Positions 8,617-18,456 are shown, numbered from the stretch's first letter. The stretch is 64,000 nucleotides of DNA from Pedobacter sp. KBW06 (GCF_003852525.1 NZ_QAJL01000001.1:916983-980982), one strand, 5' to 3'. Notes: generated by a model not told the origin, from the letters alone. Numbers and translations: made by a program.

Positions 8617-11600
8617 ATGAAACAAAAATTACTGCTATTGCAGAAGCTTATGCGCATCACATTAATAATCACACTGGTAACTATTTTAGCTTCACAGTTG
8701 CTATTGGCTGGAGTTTCGAAGGGCCAGCTGTTGAAGAGGCGTCTGAATGTATCCCACGATAAGACAGATCTATACAGACTGATCCAGGAAATACAACAAA
8801 AAAACAACATCGCTTTCGCCTTCACAGATAACCTTAAACTAGAAGAGACTAAAGTCGGAAAAATAACTTTTACAAATCAAACGCTTGAAACAATTCTGAA
8901 TGCGATTCTGCTGCCCAACAGAATCAATTTCAAAGAAAATTCAGGGATTATTACGCTATCAAAAATGCCTGTGCCCGGTAAAATTGCTGGTCGGGTTATC
9001 GATGAATTAGGAATGCCTTTGATTGGCGCAAGCGTTAAAATAATTGAGCTCAATAAAACGCTAAGTACTGATGCAGATGGAAAATTTAGCATCAGCCTGC
9101 CTCCGGGAAGTTATACTGTGGAAGTAAGTTACATTTCATTTGCTACTCAGCGCAAAGCTAGTATTTCTGTTGGCGAAGGCGAATCGATTGCATTAACCTT
9201 TTCTATGAGAGATGAATTGAGTAAGCTTGATGAAGTAGTTGTTGTTGGTTATGGTACACAAAAGCGTAAAGAGGTGACATCAGCTATAGCGACAATTAAA
9301 GAAGAGGATTTCAATAAAGGAGCAGCAAGATCTCCAATGGACCTGATTCAAGGCAAGGTAGCGGGTTTAAATATTACAAGGACTCAGGGAAACAACCCAA
9401 ATTCGGGAGCATCCATTCAACTTCGCGGTGTATCCTCGATCACAGGAACACGAAGTCCATTAATCGTGATTGACGGAATTCCGGGGGGCAATTTGGATTT
9501 ACTGCAGCAGGACGATATTGAAGCCATCGATGTACTTAAGGATGGTTCAGCCGCAGCAATTTATGGTACTCGCGGTAATGCAGGGGTAATTTTGATTACG
9601 ACCAAAAAAGGCAAGGCCGGAGCAGCTCAGTTTGAATACAATACCTATTTTCAAAAGGATTTTGTGGATAAAAAACCTGACTTCTTATCAGCTGAGCAAT
9701 GGAGAGCAAGAATTGCCTCCGGTGAGATCAAACCTGAACAAGATATGGGGGGCTCAACAGATATGTACAATGAACTGATCAATAAAGACAACTTAAGTCA
9801 GTATCATAACTTCGCTGCCTTTGGTGGAAATGAAAAAACAAACTATAGGGCTTCTGGCTACATGAATGATTTTCAGGGTATCGCAAAAGAAAATAGAAGA
9901 GAGCAATGGGGTGGTCGCCTAAACATTAACCAAAAGGGGCTAAAGGATCTCCTGACAATACAAGTCAATATGGTTGCCAATTTTAACAAGGCCAACTTAC
10001 TTGGTGGTGGTGGCGGAGACTTTGAACAGGCGGTAATCTGGAATCCAACAGCACCAACAATGAATGCTGATGGTACATTCAATAATCCAAATGACAGGTA
10101 TAATCCCCTGTCCAGATATGCGAATCGAATTGATGAACGCGATCAGCAAACTTTCTCTGGTGATGCCAAAGCGACGTTAGACCTAATCGATGAACTTTCT
10201 TTTTCAGTATTCGGATCTTATCAAAGAGATAACTACAACAATAGATACTACCGCTCAACAACGGACTGGGATCAACGCCTCAATTCAAGCTATCGGGGAA
10301 TGGCCTATGGAAGCAAAGAAAATGCACTTAACTGGGCTAAAACTTTCGAGCCAACATTAAATTTCAGGAAAACGTTCAGTGCTCATCACAATGTAAGCAC
10401 TATACTTGGATATAGCTATCAGTACGCTACCGCGGAGCGTTTTAACGTAAGTAACAATGGTTTAACCACTGACGGATTTTTAGATTGGAACCTCGGTTCA
10501 GGCGGGGCAATCAATACAATTACTTTACCGAGACCGGGCATTGGCAGCTTTAAAGAAGATAATACGTTAATCGCATTCTTTGGAAGGGCCAACTATTCCT
10601 ATAAGGGCAGATATTTTGCACAGGTCATTTTACGTCGCGAAGGCTCATCAAAATTTGGAGCCAATAATAAATACGGTAGCTTCCCTGCTGCTTCCATCGG
10701 CTGGATGCTAAGTGATGAAGCATTTATGAAAAATATTCCTGTAATCAACAGTTTAAAGTTAAGAGCTGGTTACGGTATTACAGGAAATGCGGGAATTGGT
10801 AATTATCAATCTTTAATTACGCTGGGAACTGGGGGGGTATATCCACAAGGAACAGATTATTATCAAACTTATGGCGCAGGTAGAAATCCAAATCCCGATT
10901 TGCGCTGGGAGAAAAAGAAAGAATGGAACTTTGGATTGGATTTCGCAGTGTTAAACAACAGAATCACGGGTGCTATAGATGCATATAGTAGAGAAACTAA
11001 AGATTTGTTGCTTAGCTATGTGGCACAGCAACCAAGCTACGTTCGAGGTGATATCTATACAAACGTGGGTGCAATTAAAAACGATGGTGTCGAGTTTCAG
11101 ATTAGTGCACTGGCTGTTAAAAACCGTGATTTTCAATGGAACATTGACCTGACTGCCAACTCACAGTTCAATAAATTATCCTATTTAACTAATGACGTGT
11201 TTAAAGCAACCTCATTATTTTATGCAGACATTCCAAACCCGGGAGCTATGGGACCGGCGATTAGAATTGATGAAGGCGGTGTGATTGGAAACTTTTATGG
11301 AAAGCGTTTTGCAGGATTCACGGATGCCGGAGCTTGGTTATTTTACAAAAAGGATGGCTCCGTTGCTGAAGCTGGACAAATGACAGAAGAAGATAAAACT
11401 ATTATTGGAAATGGGGTTCCTAAATACGGACTAAGCCTAAATCAGACGTTTCGTTATAAGAACTTTGATCTTACGGTATTTATAAGAGGAAAGTTTGGAT
11501 TTGATATCCTTAACCTTCAGGATATTTTCTATGGCAATAAGAGTTACTTGCCCAATAATGTATTCAATAGCGCATTTGGCAAAAATAATGCGCTAAAAGC

Positions 11601-11865
11601 CGCACCTCAGTATTCTGATTACTACCTGGAGAAAGGTGATTTTGTGAAGCTTGATAACCTTACTTTGGGCTACAACTTCAAGCTAAACAGTACCTATATC
11701 CGCAATATGAGGTTATTCGTTTCAGGACGCAATATTCTTACTATGACCGGCTATAGTGGCCTTGATCCAGAACTGCAGGACACAGGTTTTGACACTGGCG
11801 TAGATTCCAGAGGTTTCTATCCGAGAACAAGATCATGGACTGCTGGCTTTAGCATAGGCTTTTAA
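8617..11865 (+). CDS. SusC/RagA TonB-linked outer-membrane receptor with STN domain
   Basis: This is a 1082-residue TonB-dependent porin that imports oligosaccharides together with the SusD lipoprotein encoded next. In order it has a signal peptide (about 1-35), an STN secretin/TonB signalling domain (about 45-115), a carboxypeptidase-regulatory-like domain (about 118-205), a plug (about 210-325 with SPLIVIDGIPGG and GSAAAIYGTRGN) and the beta barrel to the aromatic C-terminus. The STN domain is the part expected to contact FecR, which matches the sigma/anti-sigma genes just upstream. The glycan substrate is inferred from the GH92 enzyme downstream. Confidence 0.93.
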   Translation: MKQKLLLLQKLMRITLIITLVTILASQLLLAGVSKGQLLKRRLNVSHDKTDLYRLIQEIQQKNNIAFAFTDNLKLEETKVGKITFTNQTLETILNAILLPNRINFKENSGIITLSKMPVPGKIAGRVIDELGMPLIGASVKIIELNKTLSTDADGKFSISLPPGSYTVEVSYISFATQRKASISVGEGESIALTFSMRDELSKLDEVVVVGYGTQKRKEVTSAIATIKEEDFNKGAARSPMDLIQGKVAGLNITRTQGNNPNSGASIQLRGVSSITGTRSPLIVIDGIPGGNLDLLQQDDIEAIDVLKDGSAAAIYGTRGNAGVILITTKKGKAGAAQFEYNTYFQKDFVDKKPDFLSAEQWRARIASGEIKPEQDMGGSTDMYNELINKDNLSQYHNFAAFGGNEKTNYRASGYMNDFQGIAKENRREQWGGRLNINQKGLKDLLTIQVNMVANFNKANLLGGGGGDFEQAVIWNPTAPTMNADGTFNNPNDRYNPLSRYANRIDERDQQTFSGDAKATLDLIDELSFSVFGSYQRDNYNNRYYRSTTDWDQRLNSSYRGMAYGSKENALNWAKTFEPTLNFRKTFSAHHNVSTILGYSYQYATAERFNVSNNGLTTDGFLDWNLGSGGAINTITLPRPGIGSFKEDNTLIAFFGRANYSYKGRYFAQVILRREGSSKFGANNKYGSFPAASIGWMLSDEAFMKNIPVINSLKLRAGYGITGNAGIGNYQSLITLGTGGVYPQGTDYYQTYGAGRNPNPDLRWEKKKEWNFGLDFAVLNNRITGAIDAYSRETKDLLLSYVAQQPSYVRGDIYTNVGAIKNDGVEFQISALAVKNRDFQWNIDLTANSQFNKLSYLTNDVFKATSLFYADIPNPGAMGPAIRIDEGGVIGNFYGKRFAGFTDAGAWLFYKKDGSVAEAGQMTEEDKTIIGNGVPKYGLSLNQTFRYKNFDLTVFIRGKFGFDILNLQDIFYGNKSYLPNNVFNSAFGKNNALKAAPQYSDYYLEKGDFVKLDNLTLGYNFKLNSTYIRNMRLFVSGRNILTMTGYSGLDPELQDTGFDTGVDSRGFYPRTRSWTAGFSIGF

Positions 11866-11898
11866 TCCCAATTATTAACACACTGTAAAAGATTACTC

Positions 11899-13530
11899 AT
11901 GAAATTGCAACGCTATAAATACGCTGTTATACTCACAATGGTGACAGCATTATCCACATTAAATTCTTGTACTAAACTGGACGAAAAACTCTATAGTGAG
12001 TTATACAAAGAAAATTTTTATAAAAACAGAACTGAGGTTCTTCAGGGTGCACTTAGACCAATGACACACTTGCAATCATGGCTTGCACCAATCAGGGGAG
12101 ATAGTTATTATTACCATGCGGAAATGTCTTCTGATCAGTTGGCATGGCCCCAGAAGGGTCGTCATGCGTATGATAATGGAGACCATATTCGTCAACACTA
12201 TCATACCTGGACGTTAAATGAAGGTCGGTTGAACAATGCGTGGGTAGGGATGTGGACTGGACTAGGCTATACAAATGCTGCTATCGAAGATATAGAGAAG
12301 ATTAATGCAGCAAGCATCGGTATGGATCCAGCAGAAATAAAGGTTATACTTGCTGAACTTCATGTATTGAGAGGCTTTCATTACATGAAACTCGTTGACA
12401 TGTGGGGAAATATCCCTATTGCTACGAAAGTCGGCTTACCTAAAAACCCACCAACTGCATCACGTAAAGAAGTGTTTGAATTTATCAAAACAGAACTGGA
12501 GACTTATGTTCCTCAATTGGCTCCCTATTCTGTGCCGCTAATTGGCAGGATTGGTCAGACCGGTGGTTATGCGATGCTCGCAGAACTTTACCTAAATGCA
12601 GAAAAATGGGCGGGAACGCCAATGTGGGATCAGTGCATAGCCGCATGTAATAAGATTATGGATGGATCTGCCGGCGGTTTGGGGGGAACACCTAAATTAG
12701 CCAGTAACCTAACGACAACCTTCGCAAATACCAATAGATTGGCCTCTGAAGCTTTGTTTCAGTTTGCTTACAGCCTTAAAGGAGGTTTTGAATGGCAATG
12801 GATAGTCCTGCATGGATTTCCCTATATGAACGATGTATTGGATGTATCTTATCAAGGGAATAATGCCTATGTAGTTACTCCTAGCGCATTTAATGCTTAT
12901 GCCGAAAATGACCTTCGTAAAAAGGAATGGTTCCTGTTTGGCCCGCAATACAAATATGGGACCACGACTCCTGTCTCAGGTTCAGAAGAATACAGCGGAA
13001 AACCTTTTGTTCTGGTAAATTCTATCCGTCGTGAAAGCGAGGGTGATTTGACCAGTGAGGGAGGAATGACTAAAGGAGAAGAAAACAGTGGAGCAAGATT
13101 CAATAAATATAAATCAGGTAGAACCAGTGACGCCAATTATAAAGAAAATCAATTTATGATCTATAGGCTTACGGAGATTTATTTCTTTAAAGCTGAGGCC
13201 TTGATGCGAAAAAATGGTGGAGCTTCGACGCAAGAAGCGGTAGATTTGATCAATGAGAGCCGTAAGCGCGCATTTGCTCCGGCAGACTGGGACGCAGCGA
13301 AATATACGACTGTGAGCTTAACCATGGAGGAACTATTGGCAGAGAAAGGCCGTGAGTTTATTTTTGAAGGAAAAAGACGTACTGATATCATCAGATTTGG
13401 GAAATTTACTAAGGGTTCCTGGTGGGATCATACACCAACAAATGATGAGAGAAAAGAAATCTATCCTATTCCTTTCAGACAAATGGCAAATAACATAAAC
13501 CTTGTACAAAATCCAGGGTATGCTAATTAA
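11899..13530 (+). CDS. SusD/RagB substrate-binding outer-membrane lipoprotein
   Basis: This is the surface lid of the SusC transporter and is predicted to bind glycans outside the cell. The N-terminus is a lipoprotein signal ending in LNSCTKLDEK. The 543 residues show the SusD helical pattern, for example ELHVLRGFHYMKLVDMWGNIP and the C-terminal ELLAEKGREFIFEGKRRTDI block that is highly typical of RagB/SusD. It begins 33 bases after susC. A hairpin at 13595-13625 follows, before the GH92 gene. Confidence 0.93.
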   Translation: MKLQRYKYAVILTMVTALSTLNSCTKLDEKLYSELYKENFYKNRTEVLQGALRPMTHLQSWLAPIRGDSYYYHAEMSSDQLAWPQKGRHAYDNGDHIRQHYHTWTLNEGRLNNAWVGMWTGLGYTNAAIEDIEKINAASIGMDPAEIKVILAELHVLRGFHYMKLVDMWGNIPIATKVGLPKNPPTASRKEVFEFIKTELETYVPQLAPYSVPLIGRIGQTGGYAMLAELYLNAEKWAGTPMWDQCIAACNKIMDGSAGGLGGTPKLASNLTTTFANTNRLASEALFQFAYSLKGGFEWQWIVLHGFPYMNDVLDVSYQGNNAYVVTPSAFNAYAENDLRKKEWFLFGPQYKYGTTTPVSGSEEYSGKPFVLVNSIRRESEGDLTSEGGMTKGEENSGARFNKYKSGRTSDANYKENQFMIYRLTEIYFFKAEALMRKNGGASTQEAVDLINESRKRAFAPADWDAAKYTTVSLTMEELLAEKGREFIFEGKRRTDIIRFGKFTKGSWWDHTPTNDERKEIYPIPFRQMANNINLVQNPGYAN

Positions 13531-13594
13531 CCTATAACTAACACAAAAGCACGATCAATTAGATTCTAATACTGATTTTTGTTTTCAATAGCGT

Positions 13595-13625
13595 GAAAGG
13601 GGCTTATTTTCAGACGGCCCCTTTC
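13595..13625 (+). terminator. hairpin after susD
   Basis: GAAAGGGGC (13595-13603) and GCCCCTTTC (13617-13625) form a perfect 9-base stem with a 13-base loop. There is no clear T run, so it could be a partial terminator or an mRNA stabiliser that sets the ratio of susCD to the enzyme gene. Confidence 0.55.
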
Positions 13626-13653
13626 CTATTGCTAAAACGATACACACACATAT

Positions 13654-15732
13654 ATGAAGATTACATCTTTTTTTTTATTGGGGTTACTATTGATGTCAGG
13701 TAGTGGAGGGTTTTCCCAGACTAAAAACAACGGCAAAGACAAATTGGTAAATGTATTTCTCGGTTCTTCCGGCGATCACGGCCAGATGTCTCCCGCAGCT
13801 TCCTATCCACATAGTGAAATTAGCATTGCTCCGCAGACCTACCCTACTACACATACCGGTTATGAACATCTGGCAAAAGAAATTGTTGGCTTTACGCATA
13901 GTAGGTTTGAGGGGGTCGGTTGTCAGGGTAGCGGAGGGATTTTATTTGTAAAACCTTTTTTAGGAGATAAGGACGATAATAAATCTTTAATCAAATCATC
14001 TGAGCAAGCTAGCCCCGGTTTTTATCAGATAGGCTTTACCAATGGAATTAAAGCCGGCTTTGTGGTGAATAAACAGACAGCGTTACATCAGTATCGCATG
14101 CCTGTTGGTAAGAAGGGGTTTCTGATAGATCTTGGTCATACATTTAACAATGCATTTGTAAACGAATCGCATATGATAGAAGGAAATGCCATTACAGGTT
14201 GGATTGAAGCAAAAACTACCTGCCATGCGGGTACCTACAAGGTTTATTATCAATTGAAGTTTGATCAATCTGTAGAATGGAAAGATCAAGGGGGGCATAT
14301 TCTGGTAGCTGTACCATCTAGTAATGCTAAAGAAATTGAGGTCAAGGTAGGCATATCAGCTGTAGATACATCCTATGCTGTCAGCTCGGCAAATGGAAAA
14401 GACACCTTCGCATCTGCAAAACAAAAAAGTGCAGCAGCATGGAATGAACTATTGGATAAAGTAGAAGTAAAGGGTGATGCGGAGCGTACGAAGCTTTTCT
14501 ACTCGCTCCTTTATCGTGTTATACAATCACCTTATAACATTTCAGAACCTGACGGTGCCTACAGAGCAATAGATGGAAGTTTGCGCAAATCAGATAGCAC
14601 ACGCTACCATGGGTGGGCAATATGGGACAACTATAAAACTCAGCTTCCATTGCTTTCTGTATTGTATCCCAAAACATATGGAGATATAGTGGGCTCTGTT
14701 GCCAATCTTTATCCTTATGGGAAAAGGGATTTTGCGGGTCCAAAAGAACCTTCAAATACAGTTAGAACTGAACATTCGATGGTCGTTTTACTGGATGCAT
14801 TAAGGAAGGGGTATAAGATTAATTTCCCCGCTATAAAAGATTCTATTCTTGCAGAAGCCAGCCGTTTGGATTTCAGTAAACCGGATAAGTCACTCGAAGC
14901 GTCTTATGATTTGTGGGCTTTATCAGGACTGTTCAAAAAATTTGGTGATGATGCACAGAGTGAAAAATATAAAGCACGCGCATTGGAATATAAAAAGTAT
15001 TGGTTAAAAGATTTTAAGGACCTATCGGCAAAGGATGTTGACCGAATGGGAGCGCGTAGTCTATACCAGGGAACGATTAGGCAATACAGATGGGCTGTGC
15101 CTTTCGATTTAAAAGGTTTGGTTGAACTTACTGGTGGGCAACAAAACTTCACTTCCCAGCTTGACGACTTCTTTGATAACGACTATTTTAATAAATCCAA
15201 TGAACCTGATTTGCAAACACAGGAGCTTTATCAGGCTACCACAACACCATGGAAATATCAGAAACTGGTGCACCAACTTTCGTTAGACACTGTAATACAG
15301 CATTATTTTAATGACAACAGCAGAGGTATCGGTTCTTTTATTGACCGGATTTACAAGAACGAGCCTAAAGCTTACATCCGTACAATGGATGACGATGCAG
15401 GAGCAATGTCGGGTTGGTTTATACTTTCGGCTATGGGTATCCAGCCAGCGTGTTTAGGCTGGCCAGTATATTACCTTAATGTGCCATTTTTTGAATCTGT
15501 TGTTATCAAAGCTGGCGCCAAACCATTAAATATCAAAGTTGAAAATTTTGGAGAACAAAATATTTATATAGAAGGTGTTTCATTAAATGGTAAAGAATTA
15601 AACAGGACCTGGCTGACGCATGATGAAATTCAAAAGGGAGGATCTTTAGTAATAAGAGCTTCAAAATCGCATGAAGCTAACTTTGGAGCAGGGAATTTGT
15701 GGGTTTCTGATATTGAAAAAGAGGATAGGTAA
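13654..15732 (+). CDS. GH92 alpha-mannosidase-like glycoside hydrolase
   Basis: This is a secreted or periplasmic enzyme of 692 residues with an N-terminal signal peptide (about 1-22). The GH92 hallmarks are visible: the N-terminal VNVFLGSSGDHGQMSP block, GFTHSRFEGVGCQG, a WAIWDNYKTQ segment, and the C-terminal DDDAGAMSGWFILSAMG block that carries acidic active-site residues in GH92. Family members are calcium-dependent exo-alpha-mannosidases acting on N-glycan or yeast mannan. The protein is somewhat shorter than the usual 740-760 residues, and the canonical NDD triplet reads DDD, so specificity may be shifted. It completes a simple polysaccharide utilisation locus. Confidence 0.85.
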   Translation: MKITSFFLLGLLLMSGSGGFSQTKNNGKDKLVNVFLGSSGDHGQMSPAASYPHSEISIAPQTYPTTHTGYEHLAKEIVGFTHSRFEGVGCQGSGGILFVKPFLGDKDDNKSLIKSSEQASPGFYQIGFTNGIKAGFVVNKQTALHQYRMPVGKKGFLIDLGHTFNNAFVNESHMIEGNAITGWIEAKTTCHAGTYKVYYQLKFDQSVEWKDQGGHILVAVPSSNAKEIEVKVGISAVDTSYAVSSANGKDTFASAKQKSAAAWNELLDKVEVKGDAERTKLFYSLLYRVIQSPYNISEPDGAYRAIDGSLRKSDSTRYHGWAIWDNYKTQLPLLSVLYPKTYGDIVGSVANLYPYGKRDFAGPKEPSNTVRTEHSMVVLLDALRKGYKINFPAIKDSILAEASRLDFSKPDKSLEASYDLWALSGLFKKFGDDAQSEKYKARALEYKKYWLKDFKDLSAKDVDRMGARSLYQGTIRQYRWAVPFDLKGLVELTGGQQNFTSQLDDFFDNDYFNKSNEPDLQTQELYQATTTPWKYQKLVHQLSLDTVIQHYFNDNSRGIGSFIDRIYKNEPKAYIRTMDDDAGAMSGWFILSAMGIQPACLGWPVYYLNVPFFESVVIKAGAKPLNIKVENFGEQNIYIEGVSLNGKELNRTWLTHDEIQKGGSLVIRASKSHEANFGAGNLWVSDIEKEDR

Positions 15733-15745
15733 TATTTAGATTTAA

Positions 15746-15769
15746 GCAAACGTTACCGATAACGTTTGC
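15746..15769. promoter_or_regulatory. 24-base palindrome after the GH92 gene, operator or terminator
   Basis: GCAAACGTTA and TAACGTTTGC face each other around CCGA, 13 bases after the GH92 stop. A perfect 10-base stem could end transcription, but no T tract follows. The AACGTT half-sites also resemble operators of LacI-type regulators. No LacI gene is in the window. Confidence 0.4.
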
Positions 15770-15846
15770 TCCTGGATCTTTGTTCAGTTCGCCAATATAA
15801 AGGCTACGCCATTACGATACAATTATCGGTATATTATGAAAATCAA

Positions 15847-16731
15847 CTAGAACCCGAATTCCAAACCAATCTTTGCTCCAAAACTATTAAACTCAGCACC
15901 ATTAAATCTGGTTTTAACATTCACTCCATTGATCAGGTATGCTTCATCTATTCCCGAATAAGTTGCTCCATATTTTTTTTCCATACCCAATAGCATATTA
16001 ATATGCTTTGATAAGCTATAACTAGTGGTAAAGCCAACCAAAAATGTATAGCTATTTGCAGTTTGCTTAAAGCTTAGCGGCTGATTAAACTTTTCATTTA
16101 AATTCCATTGTGCTTCTGCTAAATAGTTATAATAACCAGCTACAGTATTCAAAATCAATGATACCTTATTAATTTGATAGCTGGTCTCAACACCTAAAAC
16201 AGCACCTTCCCACTGATTTTTATAGATGGAATTCAAAGGCGGATCGGTTAGCTCATCAGGAAAATCCAGCATATAGAGCTTTTTATCAAAATACGTCGCA
16301 CCCACATAAGGCTTCAGTTTTAAAAAGCGGCTAACGGGTAATTCATATTTTAAAAGTAGTGAATAATTGTATGCCTTACCCTCATTGCTCAGTCCATCTT
16401 TTTTAAAAAAGGCATCAGTTCTATTATTTTGTAAATAATCTGTGTCTTTAAACCGGCCTTGTTTAATCTTATGCTGACTAAAATTAAAACTTAATTCAAA
16501 ATGGTTGTAAATTGCGCGGCTGATATTCAGGTTAATTTTTGGTCCCTTCAGGTTCTGCCAAACTAATTCGGATAAAATATTAGGTGAATTACCTTCAATA
16601 TTTCCAGCTATAGACCAATTGTAATCATGGCTTAAATGTTCTATTGAGGCTTCAATCTTCCATTTAGGAGACTGGGATAAAACATAAAGATGTATAAATG
16701 AGAAGAGCAGCGTAGCTATAATTTTTTTCAA
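15847..16731 (-). CDS. outer-membrane beta-barrel protein
   Basis: This 294-residue protein has a signal peptide (about 1-19, ending LSQS) and then alternating polar and hydrophobic strands, for example INLNISRAIYNHFELSFNF and AYNYSLLLKYELPV. It ends in EFGF, as barrel proteins do. The block YNWSIAGNIEGNSPNILSELVW recalls an omptin-like or Protochlamydia-type porin family, but I cannot confirm catalytic residues. It follows the astacin gene on the same strand and is separated from it by a terminator hairpin. Its function is unknown beyond the envelope location. Confidence 0.6.
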   Translation of the reverse strand: MKKIIATLLFSFIHLYVLSQSPKWKIEASIEHLSHDYNWSIAGNIEGNSPNILSELVWQNLKGPKINLNISRAIYNHFELSFNFSQHKIKQGRFKDTDYLQNNRTDAFFKKDGLSNEGKAYNYSLLLKYELPVSRFLKLKPYVGATYFDKKLYMLDFPDELTDPPLNSIYKNQWEGAVLGVETSYQINKVSLILNTVAGYYNYLAEAQWNLNEKFNQPLSFKQTANSYTFLVGFTTSYSLSKHINMLLGMEKKYGATYSGIDEAYLINGVNVKTRFNGAEFNSFGAKIGLEFGF

Positions 16732-16750
16732 AGATCAGTAAAGGGATAAA

Positions 16751-16782
16751 AACCCATACTACAGTGCCGGATAGTATGGGTT
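16751..16782 (-). terminator. terminator of the astacin gene
   Basis: AACCCATACTA (16751-16761) and TAGTATGGGTT (16772-16782) form a perfect 11-base stem. On the minus strand it lies just after the astacin stop, and the bases beyond it are T-rich (TTTTTATCCC). Confidence 0.7.
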
Positions 16783-16790
16783 ATATTAAA

Positions 16791-18101
16791 TTATAGCTTA
16801 ATTAAATTAAATTTTTGTGCTTTTGAATTTGTGTCATAAGTACTTACCACTATTGGGGCAAGATTATCAATGCTGCCTCCGAGCACTTCAAGCCTTAATG
16901 ATAATGCATTCATTGGTGCCATACTAAAACCCTCATTACCTATATTATACAATCGGAACTTCTGTGAAGCACTCCCCGCATTACTACTTAATTCAACTCT
17001 GGTTCCACTACTCGTTAAAGCTCCTTTAACAGTAAGTACCTTATTGGTGTCCAGCAGAGATTTAATTTGATAATAGCCATGATCTACCTTTCTAAAATAA
17101 AACTTTTGATCGTTTGTTGTCCCATTTTCGTATAGAACAATATCAGTTTCATCACCTGTTAAAGGTGATGAAACTGATATTGATTTGTCACTTAAATATA
17201 CTGGCCTGATACCATAAGTTCCATTGGAAACGGCAGGAAAGTATAAAGTCTTTAATCCGTTAATATCTCCAGCGCTTAGATCCTTTCGCTGTTTAATAAA
17301 AATAGTTCCATCTAATCTTGTCATTGATGGCAATGAATCGCCTTTTGCAAAATCTTTAGAACTGTATAACATAATAGAATTAAAATCAAACGGGCCATGT
17401 CCGGCATAGTTTGGATTCTTATTAAAATTATGTTTATGACCATCTTTTATATTTGAAAAATGTACAATGATGTAGTCATCTCTATCAGGTCTGCATTGTT
17501 CATGCATGATACCTAAAGAATGTATTACTTCATGCATGACGACCCCAACCATATTAAAGTTAAATAGGTTAACCATATTAACCTTACCTTTCTCCCATCC
17601 TACAGGAGAGTTATTGGAATTGGGATGTTTAACAAACTGCATATATTCCGGTTGATTTGTCCGCAGTATAAATTTTATGTTTGTTGAATCGCTAATTTTT
17701 TTTAATGTTGTATTTATAGCAGCAACAAAAGCTTTGTTTTCCGCTACTGTCATTTTAGTCGCATCAGGATAACTATAATATACTTTTGCATCTGGCCAGG
17801 TTCTTATAAAGTCCAGAGCAATAGTACTTCTTTCAATGGTACCAAGATTTGACAATGTCATTCTTTTTAAACTGTTAAACTGTTTTTTACTTAAGATAAT
17901 GTCATCTGCATAAAAATACTCATTATTAATTTCTTTAATGATATTGATATTTCCATTAATATTCAATGTGTGTATTATTGTGTCGCCATCATGAATTGAA
18001 CTAATATTTTGCTCTTCATTATTTTGAATATTTTTTTTACAGGAGAAGAATATACCCATCGTCAGGCATATACCCAGGAGAGAATTAAAAAATAATTTCA
18101 T
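16791..18101 (-). CDS. astacin-family (M12A) lipoprotein protease with lectin-like tail
   Basis: This is a secreted zinc protease of 436 residues. The N-terminus is a lipoprotein signal with Cys21 (GIFFSC). The catalytic domain, about residues 95-290, has the astacin zinc motif with His190, Glu191, His194 and His200 (HEVIHSLGIMHE) and the Met-turn SIMLY with Met244 and Tyr246. The C-terminal 130 residues contain three QKFxF/L repeats (QKFYF, QKFRL, QKFNL), which suggests a ricin-type beta-trefoil carbohydrate-binding domain. A perfect 19-base inverted repeat lies inside the linker between the two domains. A promoter is predicted at 18151-18181. Confidence 0.88.
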   Translation of the reverse strand: MKLFFNSLLGICLTMGIFFSCKKNIQNNEEQNISSIHDGDTIIHTLNINGNINIIKEINNEYFYADDIILSKKQFNSLKRMTLSNLGTIERSTIALDFIRTWPDAKVYYSYPDATKMTVAENKAFVAAINTTLKKISDSTNIKFILRTNQPEYMQFVKHPNSNNSPVGWEKGKVNMVNLFNFNMVGVVMHEVIHSLGIMHEQCRPDRDDYIIVHFSNIKDGHKHNFNKNPNYAGHGPFDFNSIMLYSSKDFAKGDSLPSMTRLDGTIFIKQRKDLSAGDINGLKTLYFPAVSNGTYGIRPVYLSDKSISVSSPLTGDETDIVLYENGTTNDQKFYFRKVDHGYYQIKSLLDTNKVLTVKGALTSSGTRVELSSNAGSASQKFRLYNIGNEGFSMAPMNALSLRLEVLGGSIDNLAPIVVSTYDTNSKAQKFNLIKL

Positions 18102-18150
18102 TGTTTTGATTTTTAATTTGAATAGGAGAATGATTAAGGTGGCACCTTAT

Positions 18151-18181
18151 CAAAACTAACAATTAATTTAAAATCATGCAA
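18151..18181 (-). promoter_or_regulatory. predicted -33/-7 promoter for the astacin gene
   Basis: On the minus strand TTG (complement of 18179-18181) and TAGTTTTG (complement of 18151-18158) are 20 bases apart, fitting TTG and TAnnTTTG. The start codon is about 50 bases downstream. The TTG element lies at the edge of the transposase remnant, so the promoter may have been formed by the insertion scar. Confidence 0.45.
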
Positions 18182-18194
18182 CCCGTAAACAATG

Positions 18195-18323
18195 ATCAAA
18201 TGAAGGTCTTCCTGTTTCAATACTCTCCAGAACCGTTCAATGAACATATTGTCCAGCGCCCTTCCTTTGCCGTCCATGGATATATTGATTTGGTTGTCTT
18301 TAAGAACTTTGATGAAGTATCCC
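18195..18323 (-). pseudogene. IS3-family transposase remnant
   Basis: The minus strand reads SMDGKGRALDNMFIERFWR followed by LKQEDLHL, a well-known block of the DDE integrase core of IS3-group OrfB transposases. Only about 43 codons are left: the sequence stops matching after EDLHL and the N-terminal side is cut at 18323. No terminal inverted repeats are recognisable. It marks an old insertion or deletion near the left edge of the ICE. Confidence 0.8.
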
Positions 18324-18327
18324 TTTT

Positions 18328-18456
18328 TTCATTGTTGCCGCAATTTTAGGAATCATATATTACCTTAGAGCTCGTTATTCACGCCATGAAAAATTCGGCA
18401 ATGAGTATCAGGAATATCTTTTTCAAGAGCACATGCGAAAAATGGATCAAAGATAA
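18328..18456 (+). pseudogene. C-terminal fragment of a membrane protein
   Basis: Directly beside the transposase remnant, the plus strand is open for 42 codons and ends in TAA at 18454. It reads a hydrophobic segment (VAAILGIIYYL) followed by HEKFGNEYQEYLFQEHMRK. The charged tail with FGxEY resembles the C-terminus of isoprenylcysteine-methyltransferase-like membrane enzymes, but it is too short to be sure. There is no start codon, so it is a truncated gene. Confidence 0.45.
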
